From the NCBI GenBank assembly GCA_029204225.1, contig CM055106.1, positions 13,442,539 through 13,506,538 on the forward strand: a stretch of DNA of 64,000 nucleotides, written 5' to 3'. Position 1 is the stretch's first letter; every line of letters starts with the position of its first letter. Of this stretch, positions 29,049-40,979 are shown piece by piece. The notes under the pieces are model-generated. The model was not told where the DNA came from, searched no databases, and worked only from the letters and a program-made list of their open reading frames with translations. The position numbers and the translations under genes were made by a program. This DNA comes from Diphasiastrum complanatum (lineage: Eukaryota; Streptophyta; Lycopodiopsida; Lycopodiales; Lycopodiaceae).

Positions 29049-31083
29049 TTACAAGTGAGCAATGCAATCCACCAAAAGAGGACGATGGTCGCAAAGAAAA
29101 GTTGAGAGTGCAGAAGAAACCATAGAAAAAAGACTCGCATCTCCACAAGAAATGGGTAGCAAAGTCTGATATTGAGCTGAAGTGGTCTCCCCACCATCCA
29201 AGGAACCAGGGCCCAAAAGGCAGCCAAAAACATCCATAACAGAGCTATCAAAGGAACAAAGAAGACTTAGAAAGTCCTGAGTAGGGGAAAAAGTCCGTAG
29301 TAGATTAGAAGGATGTTGAATGAAGCAAGACATCAAGATGCCAAATGTGACCTGAGTGTCGGCTTAGAAAAATGATGAAAGGCGTGGAGCACCATAGGAG
29401 CATGACCGATGATATGAGTGTCATTAGCAACTCAAGGAAATAAGTAGGAGAGAAAGGCCTCTATAGAAGCTCAAAGGGCCACCCAAAGGATCACCTTGAC
29501 GAGTACTTGCTACAGACTAGATAGTAGCAAATTTCTCAGAGCGCATATATAATGACTGTAAAAGAGGGGAGTCTCAGTAGCGAAGAACAACTGCACAAAG
29601 GGGATAAGCTGCGCCAACTCACCACCAGCTGAATAGACAAACCCACTGAAGCCAACTGCTTAGAAAAATGATGAAAGGCGTGGAGTGTCACAGGAGCAGG
29701 ACCGACGATATGAGTGTCATCAACTACTGAAGGAAATAAGTAGGAGGGAAAGGCCTCTACAGAAGCTCAAAAGGCCACCCAAATGATCACTTTGACGAGT
29801 ACTTGTTGCAGACTAGATAATAGAAAATTTCTCAGAGCGCATATAGTGACTGCAAAAGAGGGAAGTCTCAATAGCGTAGAACAATTGCATAAAGGGGATA
29901 AGTTGGGCCAACTCACTACTAGCTGCTCGCAACTCTCGAAAGATTGTAGCTCTAGAAATTAAATTAAAAGCATTTGAAACATCCACTTGAAGGAAATGGA
30001 AACTAAGCATGACACACAAACCATGAACCTTAGCTTCATAGCCCCTAGGAATAGAGACACCAAAATGATGAGGGGAGAGAAGAGAGACAAAAATTTGTTG
30101 ATGCTAAAAACAAATAGCGTGACTTGCAAGACAAACGAGGACTTTGCCTGCAACGATCGGACAGACCTCGCCAGAAGCGTTAGTCATAGTGATCAAACAT
30201 GACGTAGCTAAAAGATGAGCAACAGAAGAAGGGATGTGACCAAAAGTGATAAAAGAGACATGAAAGAGTTGAACAAAGCCACTAGTAGAATCCTCAGGCA
30301 GAAAGCAATCACGCAGATGTTCATAGACCAAAGTAGAGGGACCACCAACATAAAGACAAAGACTATGATGGAAAGCTTGAGAGAAAGAATCACGATCAAG
30401 CACCAAATCAACAAAATGTACAAAGTCCTCCACAAACGGGAGAAAAACGCCTTCAGAAGCAAGATGAAGTGCTTGGAGAGCAGCAACAATACCAACAGAA
30501 GATGAAGCAGGCGTGAGAAGAGCTAAAGCTCGAGTTGCACGAGAATACTCACCAACTTGCTCAAGATGTAGTGTGCGACGAAGGCAAAGATGGAGAGGTG
30601 GGGCGCCTTGACACTGAGAGCATTGTGAGTTGCGAGCAACCAGTGCTTGACAACGGGCAAAGTGTTCATCATGAAGGGTTTCCCAATCTCCCGATAGAAA
30701 GTGACAAAGATGTGCATAAGTTTCTCTATGACTAGCCTCCCCACCCCTTGGAGGAAGGACACCAAAGGGGAAAAAGAAGGAACAAATTCCAAGCCGCAAT
30801 GTCGTAGGGGTCAATAGCCAAACGATCGAGAGGAAGACGCATAGCAAGTTGAGTTTCACGATGGAGAGCCAGAGGAATATGAAAGTAGAGTCTTGGATGA
30901 GGAAAACTCAAAAGTGCCAAGGGAAGAGTTGACAAAAGGAGGAACAGAGGATGAGGCAAGCATGGAACCATCAGCAAGAAGCAAAGCTTGGCGAGAATGA
31001 GGAGGGGAGTACGGAGGAGGAGTGATAGAAGAATCTGATCGTTCGATACTCAAAGCACGAAGATGAGATGTGTCCGAAGCCAT
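29049..31083 (-). pseudogene. LINE-type (non-LTR) reverse transcriptase relic
   Basis: Minus-strand pieces in order: MASDTSHLRALSIERSDSSI (31083-30856); a 251-codon frame (30859-30104) with SHRETYAHLCHFLSGDWETL, LVYEHLRDCFLPEDSTSGF, GHIPSSVAHLLATSCLI and EVCPIVAGKVLVCLASHAICF; then FLQVDVSNAFNLISRATIF, the first catalytic-Asp motif; STRQSDHLGG, the usual GTRQGDPLGG block; VVDDTHIVGPAP, the DD catalytic motif; and a tail ending at 29049 (CDHRPLLVDCIAHL). Several stops and frame changes break it, and the palm region is duplicated. This would copy element RNA at the target site; this copy is inactive. Confidence 0.85.
29362..29925 (-). repeat. Direct duplication of about 270 bp inside the LINE RT
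   Basis: 29362-29631 and 29658-29925 are collinear copies offset by about 296 bases, for example GCTTAGAAAAATGATGAAAG at both starts and TTTCTCAGAGCGCATATA within both. Each holds the RT palm part on the minus strand. Differences include several indels, so the duplication is not very recent. Confidence 0.9.
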
Positions 31084-32330
31084 GAAAACAACTATACAAA
31101 GAGGTCCCTATACTGGACCTGCTCACCAACCATACTTTTTTTCCTTTTTTGATCTTTCTTCCACACATAAATCTCCTATCTTAAATTTGTTGAGCAAGAA
31201 CAAAGATTTGTAGTTGACATACCACACAAAACTAGAGAAAATCCGGCTCTCCCACACTCCCACATCGATATTGCTATTGGCAAAGATGGCTGGCTCAAAA
31301 ACTGTCAAAAAAGTCCTAAAACCTAGAGCATTCACCCTCTAACCTAATTTTTTTTTGAAGAACTTGATGGAATGGAGCAAGGCTTAATCAAGTGAAACAA
31401 GGATCCGAGAGGAACCGGCAAACATTTGAGCATAGTCTCGATATTGGGATTGCCCAAGAGTCAAAGACCCCCTAATTTTGCAGCCCTCTCCTCCGTGAAA
31501 ACACACACAAAAGCCCTAGCCGAGAGGTGACCTTGAAGGTTGTATTGTCTAGAATCTACTTTCTCCAATGCTGCAGTCTGTCGCTGCTGATTGCTACAAG
31601 CAGGTGCAGGAAATTCCAAAACAGCGAAAAAGCACCCAAATCGGGCTACAAATTTGGAAGCCTTTGCAGATTGGTCAACAGAAATTTGATTGCGCTTGTT
31701 TTGAACCTGCCCACCCCCAGTTTGTTATATAGGTGACTGCAGATAGTTAAGTTCTCTGGCATTGCTGTTCCATAAGACAAATTCAAGAACTATTGGTCAT
31801 TTTGTTGCTGGCAGCTTTGCTTTTTCGTCGAGGATGGAGCTGTCCAGACGATTGCAGCACCTCTGCTGCAGGCAAATCTCAAGACACAAACCAGATTTGC
31901 AAATCCCAAGACACAAACCAGATTTGCAGCAGCCTATGTATCAACTGGACTTTCGAAGATATCTGCGGAGTGAAGATTTTGGACCTGATTGGGGAGACTA
32001 CGTTCGGCGAAAAGAGGCATCTATCAAAGACGAGAAACAATGGTGATTCCACTTACCTTTGTCTCATCAATCACAAGCAGCGGCACTTGTCCAATCAACA
32101 ACTTTCTTCTGAATCCAGATTCTTTCGGAACCCAGTTAGCAACTTAGGCTTGGGTACTGACGAGACATAAGCAATGCTGTTTGTCTAAGAGTTCTTGTTT
32201 GATTTTGGTTGCACGTATATTGTTTCTAAGCTTTATCTCATGACATCACTGACTTCTTTAAATTTGTGAAATTGGATATATTCTAATTGCACAAATAGAT
32301 ATAACTCTCTTTTGAAACTCAAGTGTAGTT
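31084..32330. other. No gene assigned; short tandem repeat
   Basis: The region holds the 5' flank of the LINE relic and a plus-strand open stretch at 31762-32046 that I cannot assign. At 31872-31925 a 27-bp unit (AAATCTCAAGACACAAACCA...) is repeated twice almost exactly. This area could contain 5' exons of the EF-hand gene below, but I could not identify them. Confidence 0.4.
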
Positions 32331-32730
32331 TTTTTGCAGTTTTCGGGAGGAGATGTTCGAAAGAGCGTGTCGAAGATTTGAAAGAGGCGATTATGAAGGT
32401 GCTGAGAGGATGTTCCAAGTACGTGACACCAAATCTTCTAAGCAGAGACAGAGACATATGTATCATTTTATCTTCATAAAGACACCAATATATATGGGTT
32501 CAGGATTTAGGTGCATCTGATCTGTCGCTTTCTTTTTGTTCCTTTTTTTTTGTTACAGCATTAGTGTCTCTATTTATGGTGATATTGTCTTTTACTGAGT
32601 TTTTAGATGTAGGCTGCATCAAGTCTGAATTTTTATCTTTGGTATGAGGTGTCTCTATTTATGGTGATATCCTTTTTTTCAACGAGGGTTTAGGTGCGAA
32701 TCTTTTCTTTGCTGTAACATTAGGATTTAG

Positions 32731-33053
32731 GTACAGATAAGGATATGGAGGGAGCTTTCAAGCAGTACGACAATGACAAAGATGGCTTTGTCACTACCGA
32801 GGAGGTTAGTGCTCCATTTTGAGTGTTGGCTTTCAAAGGATGTAAAAGAACTGACGAGCGTTTCTCTTATATCCTCCATCATGAATGATAGTGCTGACTT
32901 AATGTTAAGAGTATGCAGCTTCAAGATTACTTGGCCAAGTTTCACATTTACCCTGGGAAGGAGAATGTTGGTAAGATGATTGCTCTTGCGGATGAAGATG
33001 GCGACGGTCGAGTTTCTCTTCCCGAGTTCATAAATATGATCAAAGGCAAATGA
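32731..33053 (+). CDS. EF-hand calcium-binding protein, two C-terminal exons
   Basis: Exon 32731-32804 encodes TDKDMEGAFKQYDNDKDGFV and then TTEE, followed by a GTTAGT donor. Exon 32919-33053 begins after ATGCAG and encodes LQDYLAKFHIYPGKENVGKM, IALADEDGDGRVSLPEF and INMIKGK, then TGA. The loops D-N-D-K-D-G-F-V-T-T-E-E and D-E-D-G-D-G-R-V-S-L-P-E both carry the canonical Ca2+ ligands (positions 1, 3, 5, 12). The exons join in frame. This is a calmodulin-like pair of EF-hands at a C-terminus. The upstream exon should end in phase 1; a candidate open stretch at 32340-32398 does not fit that phase. It may be a real gene with unseen 5' exons or a 5'-truncated copy. Confidence 0.6.
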
Positions 33054-33059
33054 TTGTAA

Positions 33060-34230
33060 AGGTATGATCCCAACTTCCTTTGGAGGTTTTGACTTAAAGT
33101 TTATGCTTGTCTTTTGATACATTACTAGGCCACGTTACCTGACTTGTTTCCTGGCTTAACTCTGCTATTCTTTTGGTGGATGTAAAAAGCTATGTGTTTT
33201 TTGGGAAGGAGAAAGCATCTTCAAGGAGTTGCTGCCTGCACCAGGAGAATCCAAAGTAGGTGGCCAAACTTGTAGAACTCTAGCTTGTTCCAAGCCCTCT
33301 TTTTCTTAGTATACGCTACAACGTGCCTTTTGATGGCAGCTTGCTGGCGCTCTAAAACCCTCCAAACTCGGTTCATATAGCCATCTACCTCCTCCATGTG
33401 TAGATTCGCCATCCTATTATCAACATGTTTTCTCATGGTGGCTGCCACCTGTGTTAAACTTGCAGCCCCTCACTTGGACGTGGCCAAAACTGTGCTTTGT
33501 AAAAATTGGATAGCACTTAGAACTTCTCACACTTTTGTTGGTTGCAAATAGTCGTTTTGTGATTATATCACTACTTTTCATAGCAAAAATAAAATGTGTC
33601 CTAACTCTCTTTTTGTCTGATAACTATTTGCCTTTTTGCCTTTTGTCCAATTTTACCAATGATTCAGTTTTCAAAAGCTTTTTTCTGCTGTGATTTGGCT
33701 TCCATAGGCAAGCTCATATGGAAAACGAAACATTTTTCTTGAAAAATGAGTTCTCTTTCTAATCTTTTCTCACCCAAAACTGTGTCTTGTTTTGAGTTAT
33801 AATTTCAATCACATGTTTAGCATCACATCAAGCATAAGAGGCCATAAAAGATGAAGCACTTAACATCCTTCAACTAAGAATAAGAAAATCAAATATAGTC
33901 AATAGTTTATCCTCTAGGAGGAGCGATGAGTCTACTACAAAGAATCAAGAAAGAAAGCATAATATAAGCTACCAAATGATGCCCTTATGTCCTATTTATA
34001 CTACACTAGAATCAAGGTTGAATCCCTAACATGATAAAGAAGTGCAAAAGAAAGGCTATAGTTTCTTCCAAAAGTATGCCTCTCCTTTAGAGGCCCAATC
34101 AGCTCGATGCAATGAAATTAACTAGTAGTCCAAATTATCAGTATACCATCGATTCTACCCAGTAAAATAGGTGTTGGGCCTGTAGCCCGAAAAGTAGAGT
34201 ATGTTCATAACTCTCTCCTAGTAACAAACA
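33060..34230. other. No clear gene
   Basis: A minus-strand frame at 33448-33221 (MAATMRKHVDNRMANLHMEE, KRHVVAYTKKKRAW) is charged and protein-like for about 55 codons but matches nothing I know. The rest is AT-rich without motif. Confidence 0.35.
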
Positions 34231-34236
34231 TATTTT

Positions 34237-34340
34237 CTCTCAATCTAAGCTGTAAAAATAAAAGATATAGTAAAAAACTGAGGTAAGTCTCTCAATATAA
34301 GCTGTAAAAATAAAAGATATAGTAAAAAACTGAGGTAAGT
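34237..34340. repeat. Perfectly abutting 52-bp tandem duplication
   Basis: 34237-34288 and 34289-34340 are identical except for one base (CTCTCAATCTAAGC versus CTCTCAATATAAGC). Confidence 0.95.
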
Positions 34341-34512
34341 ATCACGAGATATTGCAAAGGTTCGCATTTATTGTAAAAGAGTATTGCTGTTGGATATAGA
34401 ACACAAAAGTGCATAGGTTGAATAAGTAGTTGCTGAAGTAAAAGCTGGAACATAAGAATTGGTGTAAGCTGGTGCATCCTGGATGTCCTTTGTGTAAGCC
34501 TGTGCTGAAGGT

Positions 34513-34785
34513 CCAATAAGAGTGCTGCCACATAGTCCAAACATGGAAGTAACTCACCAGACGAATGGCCAAATAAGGGCCCAAGTATGAAGGTCATGGC
34601 TGAAGGCGGCCATGAGAGAACTATTGTATACAGGTAGAAATGCTGCACACCAATAAGAGTGCTGGCACGGTTCAAACATAGAGGTACCTCACCACAGGTA
34701 TGGCCAAATAAAGGCCCAAGCATGAAGCTCATGGCTGAAGAAGGCCATGAGAGAACTACTCTATATAGGTGGAAATGCTGCAAAA
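34513..34785. repeat. Tandem duplication, unit about 137 bp
   Basis: Copies start at 34513 and 34650, both with CCAATAAGAGTGCTG, then TGGCCAAATAA(A/G)GGCCCAAG and CATGGCTGAAG, ending TAGAAATGCTGC or TGGAAATGCTGC. The long minus-strand frame over this area (34933-34292) is hydrophobic, repeats with the DNA and shows no known domain; I do not call it a gene. Confidence 0.85.
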
Positions 34786-34949
34786 CGTATGCATCCAAAG
34801 CATGCATCCAAAGCAGTGCCGAAGTCCAATAGAAACTGCTCCAACATGAATGGACTGAAGCAACATGATATATAACATTGGTGAAGTACAAATGGGAACT
34901 ACTTATGCTATTGTTTATGTAATATGTGATCACACCAACAGACTAGGAA

Positions 34950-37940
34950 GAATCGCTATGTTTCTGACACCTCAAGCATGGGGGAAGGATGTTTCTGTCA
35001 AAAATCAATAGCGTCTTGCCACCACATGCCAAGGAAAAGTTTGCGATCAGTGAAAACTCTGGTGCTGCATTCAGATAGCAGTATACATGTAAGTTGAATG
35101 AATGAACTAGCTTCATTCGCCATATGTGTTGCATGCCAAGCCAACCTAAAGGGCCGACAATACCAAACGATGGAATAGTATTATCACGCTAATGTTGTGT
35201 CACTTCAAAAAAGCAAAAAGTGGCAAAGAAGAATGCTCATATGAACAAAGAAATCCTTGTTGAAATTTCACAATTTTAGCTTGACTAGTTTGTTGTAATT
35301 TCACTTGTAAGTGATGATGTGGCACATTCCACGTGTCTAGATGCTTAGCCCTATGCCTAATCGAGGTCTTTTGGCATATTTACAAGTGAGTACAAAATGT
35401 ACATTAGGAGAATGTAGGAATATATTGAGCATGTTTTACATTGTTGATGGATCTCGAGATTTTGAGGTCAATGCTAGACTACTTTAGGGTATTGACTTTA
35501 GGTTTAGGTCAAGCATGGTTGAAGGGTAACCCTAAACCCTAAATTTGAGATGGAGATGTATCTATATCTATGAGATTTTGTCATAGATTGTGATGGAAAA
35601 TTGAGATCTTTCACTTTCAAGGACCTTGTTTATGTGTGGCAAGTTGCAGCATCAATTTGTGAGTGATCTTAAGCATTAAGTGGACTGATTTGAAGGTACT
35701 GAAGTGTTTTACAGGTCAGCCAAGCTTGTTGTACCATCAGGTCATGTTTTGGATCAAATCTATATGCTAATTGTGGAGTTAAATGCCAAGGTAAGCTAGT
35801 TTTGTTAACTAGCCTTCATTCTAGCTCATAGTTTGGATCTAGATCAATCAAATGTGCATTCTCCATCATTTTTAGCATTGATTGAGATTCATTTTGCTGC
35901 TAAAACTTTTCAATTCTGAGTTGTAAGAAGGATCCACGAATGTTGATTAGCCTCAACAAGTATTGGAACAACAACGCTGACCAAAATGACATGGAGCTAT
36001 AATAATGAATGGACCAGGGTATGACATGGGATTCCTTGCTTTTTGACGAAGTTGTGCATTAGCAAGCAAAGTATATATTGGAGCAATAAATCTAATTGAA
36101 TGTGAAATTTTCTTAAAATCTATGCCAAAAAAATCATAAGAATGAAGGCCAAGTGTCGTGAAAGTGTTTTGTGTGGAAGTGAATGACAAGTTGTAGATGT
36201 GATGGAATACTGGCTTGTATAAGGCCCACTAGAGCATTTGCATCCCAAGCTGGTCATATAGACCTAAATGCCTTGTCATAATAGACACATGAAGGCATGG
36301 TATGGTATAGGAATCTCAAGGTATCTATAAGGTCCACGAGAGCCAAGCACCATAGGTATCCCAAGGTAGGTGTGTAAACCAGGTACACCACATAGTAAGT
36401 AGTATCTAGGAATGGATCTAGAGGCACAAAGTGATCATACACTATTTCAAGAAAACAATGACGTAGTAGTATATTGACAACCATATTCTAGCCAACTTGA
36501 TAGACCAAGGCTACTATCTAGATGATGTAATAGAAGGCACCAACCAAGTAGATCCCTTAAATGTTTCTTGGACCGATTCAAATTATTGACTCAAATCAGT
36601 CAATCTGTCCTATTCGAATCGCTAACGACATTTCATGGAATGAATCCTTAAATTGGATTTAGGGTTTCCAAAAAAAATGATCCTTGTTTAGGTCTATAGG
36701 CATTATTTATTGGCACTTGGCTTTTGATATATAGAACTTAAAATGTGAGTATCTACTAGTTGCTACCTAATGCTAAGTTTGATTGCAATTTGCAAAGTTT
36801 AAACTCAAATTCAAACAAGTCAATACATACATGGTACAGTAATAAGTATATTGTCAAGTAAGCACTCTAGAGTATACAATCTAGTATGAGTTTATGTACA
36901 AATGCCTCATAGCCTTCTTTGGGAGCTTTGATGTTTGCAAATTGATTTTCTCCTCATCACTCGGACATTTACAAACACACAACCCCCTCCAAAAAAAAAA
37001 TAAAAATAAAAATTAGACTCATCCTCCTCTTTCACATACTCCTTCCTCTAATGTCTGCTTGTTGGATTTCACATTTGGTTATCATTTGAGTCATCTCTAG
37101 CAGCTTGGGAGCTGTAAGCCTTTGTTGCTTGTTGCCTTCTTCACGGTACATCTTGGGTAGCAAGTCTTCAATAGTGAACACAATGCAATTAAGAAAAGAA
37201 ATAGAGATTGGCTAGAAGTTAGAGCTACTCTTAAAAGTTATCAAGAATCAAGATCCTACTCTTAAGCCAAATTCCAAATACACTACACAATTGGAATTTG
37301 GTAATTGGTATTGAGTTGTGGTCAATAAAGATGTCCTTGTGGAGGAAAGCAAACAAATATCCCTCCTCCTATGACCTAGGTGGGAGGTTATGTAACCTTT
37401 TTCACATCGACATCATCTTGATTGACCTCAGTAGTTACAGGTAACCAATTGCATGCCTCATGAGTTAGGAATAAGGACTTGTCAATTACTACTCAAGAGG
37501 AATGAGTCCATTGTTCAATTTAGCAAGTAGCAATCAAAACTACAAATTACAACTTATGAATGACTCATGAGAGACTTGAATCTTTCAACAATAATGAAGA
37601 CTAAATAATAAATACACGATTATATTTTACAATTGGCTTGCACATACACCACCTTGACTAATTGTGACGTTGTGAACTTGTTCTTCCTTTTTGTATGAAT
37701 GAGTGACAAAACGCTCTAATTCCTCTCACACGTGGTTTTCCTATGAGAGGACTAGGAGTGCTAGCTTCTGCAACAGTGAAATGCTACAAATTACAATGCA
37801 CAAATTCACTCCACATGGACGATCACACGTGTACCAATTGATTTTTGAAAGTGTAAACAATAGAATGTTACAATCGACAAGCATTCAATGTTGATAGCTC
37901 ATAGTACTAAGTACCGAGTAATAGCTACTAGAGGGACAAC
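34950..37940. other. No gene recognised
   Basis: AT-rich sequence with only short, low-quality frames in either strand. No LTR end, RT motif or terminal inverted repeat was found by reading. Confidence 0.4.
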
Positions 37941-37950
37941 TGCTCACTTT

Positions 37951-38605
37951 TCAGTGTTGAAGAATAAAAATGAACCCATTGCCAAACATCAACCAATGGG
38001 TCACAAGCCTCAACATTCCAAACCTACAAAGTGCCATTGGATATTCAAACTTCAAGGCCTCATTCATGTACTCTAAGAGATCATCCCATACTGTCGTTTG
38101 CTTGACGACATTAGGAAAGATTCGGTTGATGTAGACATCCCATCTGTCTTTGATCTCTGTCTCATGAAATTGTGCGTTGCTTCTCCACAATGGGTGCAAA
38201 ATACAATCCATGGCATGTAAAGGGGGACGGAACCCCTACCAGTTGTGCTATATCTCTTGGAGTTTGTCGAATGGACAAAACAAGGGGCCACAATTGCGAC
38301 CCTACTAGTATCACGTTGAAACAAGTTTTTAGAAGTTTGTTTTGCAATGTCAATTGGCACTACATGTATCTTAATACCAATCACTGTGCATGTTTGCAAT
38401 TGCTCTCCCAACCTATCCATGAACTCATATAGCCCATAGTGGAGCCCCCTCTATCAGTAAGTTGTAGGATGGTGTAAATAGGTTGCAACTCTATCATGAT
38501 AGTTTCTGCCTCATCCCACAATGCGAATGATGAAAGTATATTCTCAAATCTTTGGGATTTGGGCTCTTGTGATGGCCCCCATTCTTTGCCAATGTTTAGA
38601 CACAA
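37951..38605 (-). pseudogene. Probable hAT-like (DUF659-type) transposase relic
   Basis: Minus-strand pieces in different frames read, in order: ETIMIELQPIYTILQLTDRGG, then STMGYMSSWIGWES; VPLYMPWIVFC; FHETEIKDRWDVYINRIFPN; and ALKFEYPMALCRFGMLRLVT. The order resembles the C-terminal half of plant hAT transposases, where a residue block P-x-hydrophobic-x-L-R-x-x-D-x-x-x-x-x-M-G-Y is followed by a dimerisation region. Frames shift at least twice and no terminal inverted repeats were seen. The family call is tentative. Confidence 0.4.
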
Positions 38606-38609
38606 CTAT

Positions 38610-39936
38610 CTACCTAAGTTTGTTGTGCAACTTCTTGGGACATTCAGGGTCATGCCCACGACTCATCTCGGATAATTTATCCCGTTATAGGTTAGTAGGC
38701 CTACCTCGACCCGTGAGTATACAACTTACAAGTCACAACTCAAAAATCACAAACAATAAAAGTTATAAAAAATAAGAATCCCGATATAATTGTATGACAT
38801 GTACATATATCATACATGAAACATCAATACAATCTAAATGGCACGTGCAAATTGCAAATTGCTTAGTCAAATAATTGACATGCACAACATTTTGTGGTCC
38901 CACCTTTTGAATGACTTTCTTGATATGTGAATATGTGCTTGTTGGTCAACATAGTGCCAAACTTAGATGTGTCAAGGCTCTCGAAACCATTGTGCCCATG
39001 CATGTTTGCAACAAGACACTGATATGTCAATAATAATTTGGAGGTTTTTTTTCCATCGATCCAACCATTTAATATGATGGTGCTTTTAAAAACATGATTT
39101 CTATATGCTCCTCTCTTTCCATAAACTCTTAAGTGACAAGTTGCAACACACGCCTCCTAATATTCTCTCCTCCCAGTTTATTCTCTCTCCTCCTCACTCT
39201 GCCCTCTTCTCAACTTTCCCTCTTCTTCCTCTGAAACTCTCTTAAAGGTTCTCAAATAGGTCCAAGAATCACTAGAAAAAAGAAACAAAGAAAACCCAAA
39301 CAGATTTGAAGTTTTGCCCTTTCAATTTTTTTTGGATGGATTTTACAAATTCCCAATTTTAATTGGTCAATTCTAATTTGTTTTTAGAATTACGACTTGA
39401 ATTTTGACGAATTGACCATTCATAAACTAATGGGTCCCATGCTATTCAAAGGGACTACGAGTGTTGAAACATAACAAAAACATCAAGCACAAAATAATTT
39501 GAGATCAACACATTGGGTGTATGTGCTTCTAGACAATAATCCTTCATCTTACTTCACATTTATTTGTTCCATCATATCATTATGTACAACCCATGCTCTT
39601 AAGTTACTATTGTTGCAACTTCATCAACTATTCGATCTAATTTTTTTTCATTATCTCATACTAAGAAATAGTCTCAACATCTCGTTGGTCTCTACTTAAA
39701 ACCAAAATCTTGGTGTGTGTATAGATTTTTTTAATCCTAAGAACAATTTTAAATAGCTTGCAGTGACTTTGCATGTACCACATGTGCTTGAATTGTAACT
39801 TACATATGTAATAAATCTTCTCAAGAGCATATTGTTGTTGCAGAGATGGCAAGACTTGGGTCCTTGTAGGAAGCGAGATGGTTTTTACAAGGACAAGGAG
39901 AAAGATATTTACAAAAGGTCCAATTTTGTGGAAATG
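38610..39936. other. No gene recognised; one pyrimidine-rich stretch
   Basis: 39095-39240 is strongly CT-rich (CTCTCTCCTCCTCACTCTGC and similar). No coding region could be supported on either strand. Confidence 0.4.
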
Positions 39937-39948
39937 CACTACAAGAAA
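39937..39948 (+). repeat. Possible CACTA transposon terminal sequence
   Basis: CACTACAAGAAA is the characteristic plant CACTA (En/Spm) terminus, followed by AT-containing subterminal sequence. I could not find the matching inverted end (TTTCTTGTAGTG) to the right, so this is an isolated end or chance. Confidence 0.35.
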
Positions 39949-40879
39949 CACAACATCAGCCACTAGCATTACCACATGGTATTTTACTACCACCATGACC
40001 TTCCAAGATGCGGCTACCACCATGATCACCACTCACATAATGCCAACACTGCCACCACATGACGTGGCCCCAAAATACCAATTTGTAAGAGCCTATATAG
40101 GAAGTTATGGGTAGAAGATAACCTTTGTATTATCATGTTGCTCTTATGAAGATGAAAGAAGATTTTGTCATTCAAAGTTGATTAATAATCTTCGTTTCTG
40201 ATGTCTACATGTATATTTGAGCATTTTCATAGTGAATAAACGTTTGAATATGTTTTTGGATCTTTAGAAAAAAAAAGTATTTTTTATGTAGATATGGTTT
40301 ATGAATGTCTATGATCAAATATACTTTTGAAATTGATCTTTATTTCTAAAAACCTCCTATCATTGTGGTATACACTTATAAGTACCATATCTTAAACTTG
40401 CAACATTGATTGATTCGTATGTTTTTGCAATTGATTATCAGTTAGCTTTGGAAATTGTCATCAAACGAGCTCAATAAAGACAGGAGAAACATGTCTACAG
40501 AGGACTTTTTGCAAGTTGTTGATGCCAATTGTTTAAGAGAAAATGAGTTAACTTAGTAACATTGTATTCCTACTTAATGTTAGAACTAAGAAATCTATTC
40601 TCACAATTATGACTTATATGTGTAAAAAATATCATTATATACAAGCTTGTATTAATATGGTTTGGGACTAATTGGAAATCATTGGTTTGGTTTTTTGAGA
40701 TCAAGTTGAATTATGGTTTAAGATGTTGCTAATCATTGACTGGGTTTTGGTAAGTTGTGTTATAGACATGATAAGAAAGAAGAATATCTTTAGATTAGAC
40801 ATCGACAACATCAAGTACAAGAATTAGGAATTCACGATGAAAGCTTTTGTCAAAGCCTCAGGTCATTGATGCTTATTAA

Positions 40880-40963
40880 TCCAACGAGGTTGGGTCAGCT
40901 GGTTAGCTTGTCATCCAAAGTTTCTTTGGTCCCAAGTTCGAAACCCCCTTGGAAACCAAGACA
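40880..40963 (+). mobile_element. Short tRNA-like retroposed insertion (SINE head or tRNA retropseudogene)
   Basis: The 84-bp insert has a box A-like TGGGTCAGCTGGTTAGC (near 40900) and a box B-like AGTTCGAAACCCC (near 40935). It is flanked by 16-bp direct repeats, CATTGATGCTTATTAA (40864-40879) and CATTGATGCCTATTAA (40964-40979), with one mismatch. Such duplications are typical of LINE-mediated insertion. The tRNA arms do not pair well, so it is not a functional tRNA gene. Confidence 0.65.
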
Positions 40964-40979
40964 CATTGATGCCTATTAA

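Noticed and set aside
34292-34933. A 213-codon minus-strand frame with hydrophobic repeats
   Set aside because: The protein repeats simply mirror a 137-bp DNA duplication, there is no known domain, and the frame runs into AT-rich low-complexity sequence.
40893-40960. A functional tRNA gene
   Set aside because: Box A- and B-like words are present, but the D and T arms do not pair and the insert is flanked by target duplications, so a retroposed tRNA-like sequence fits better.
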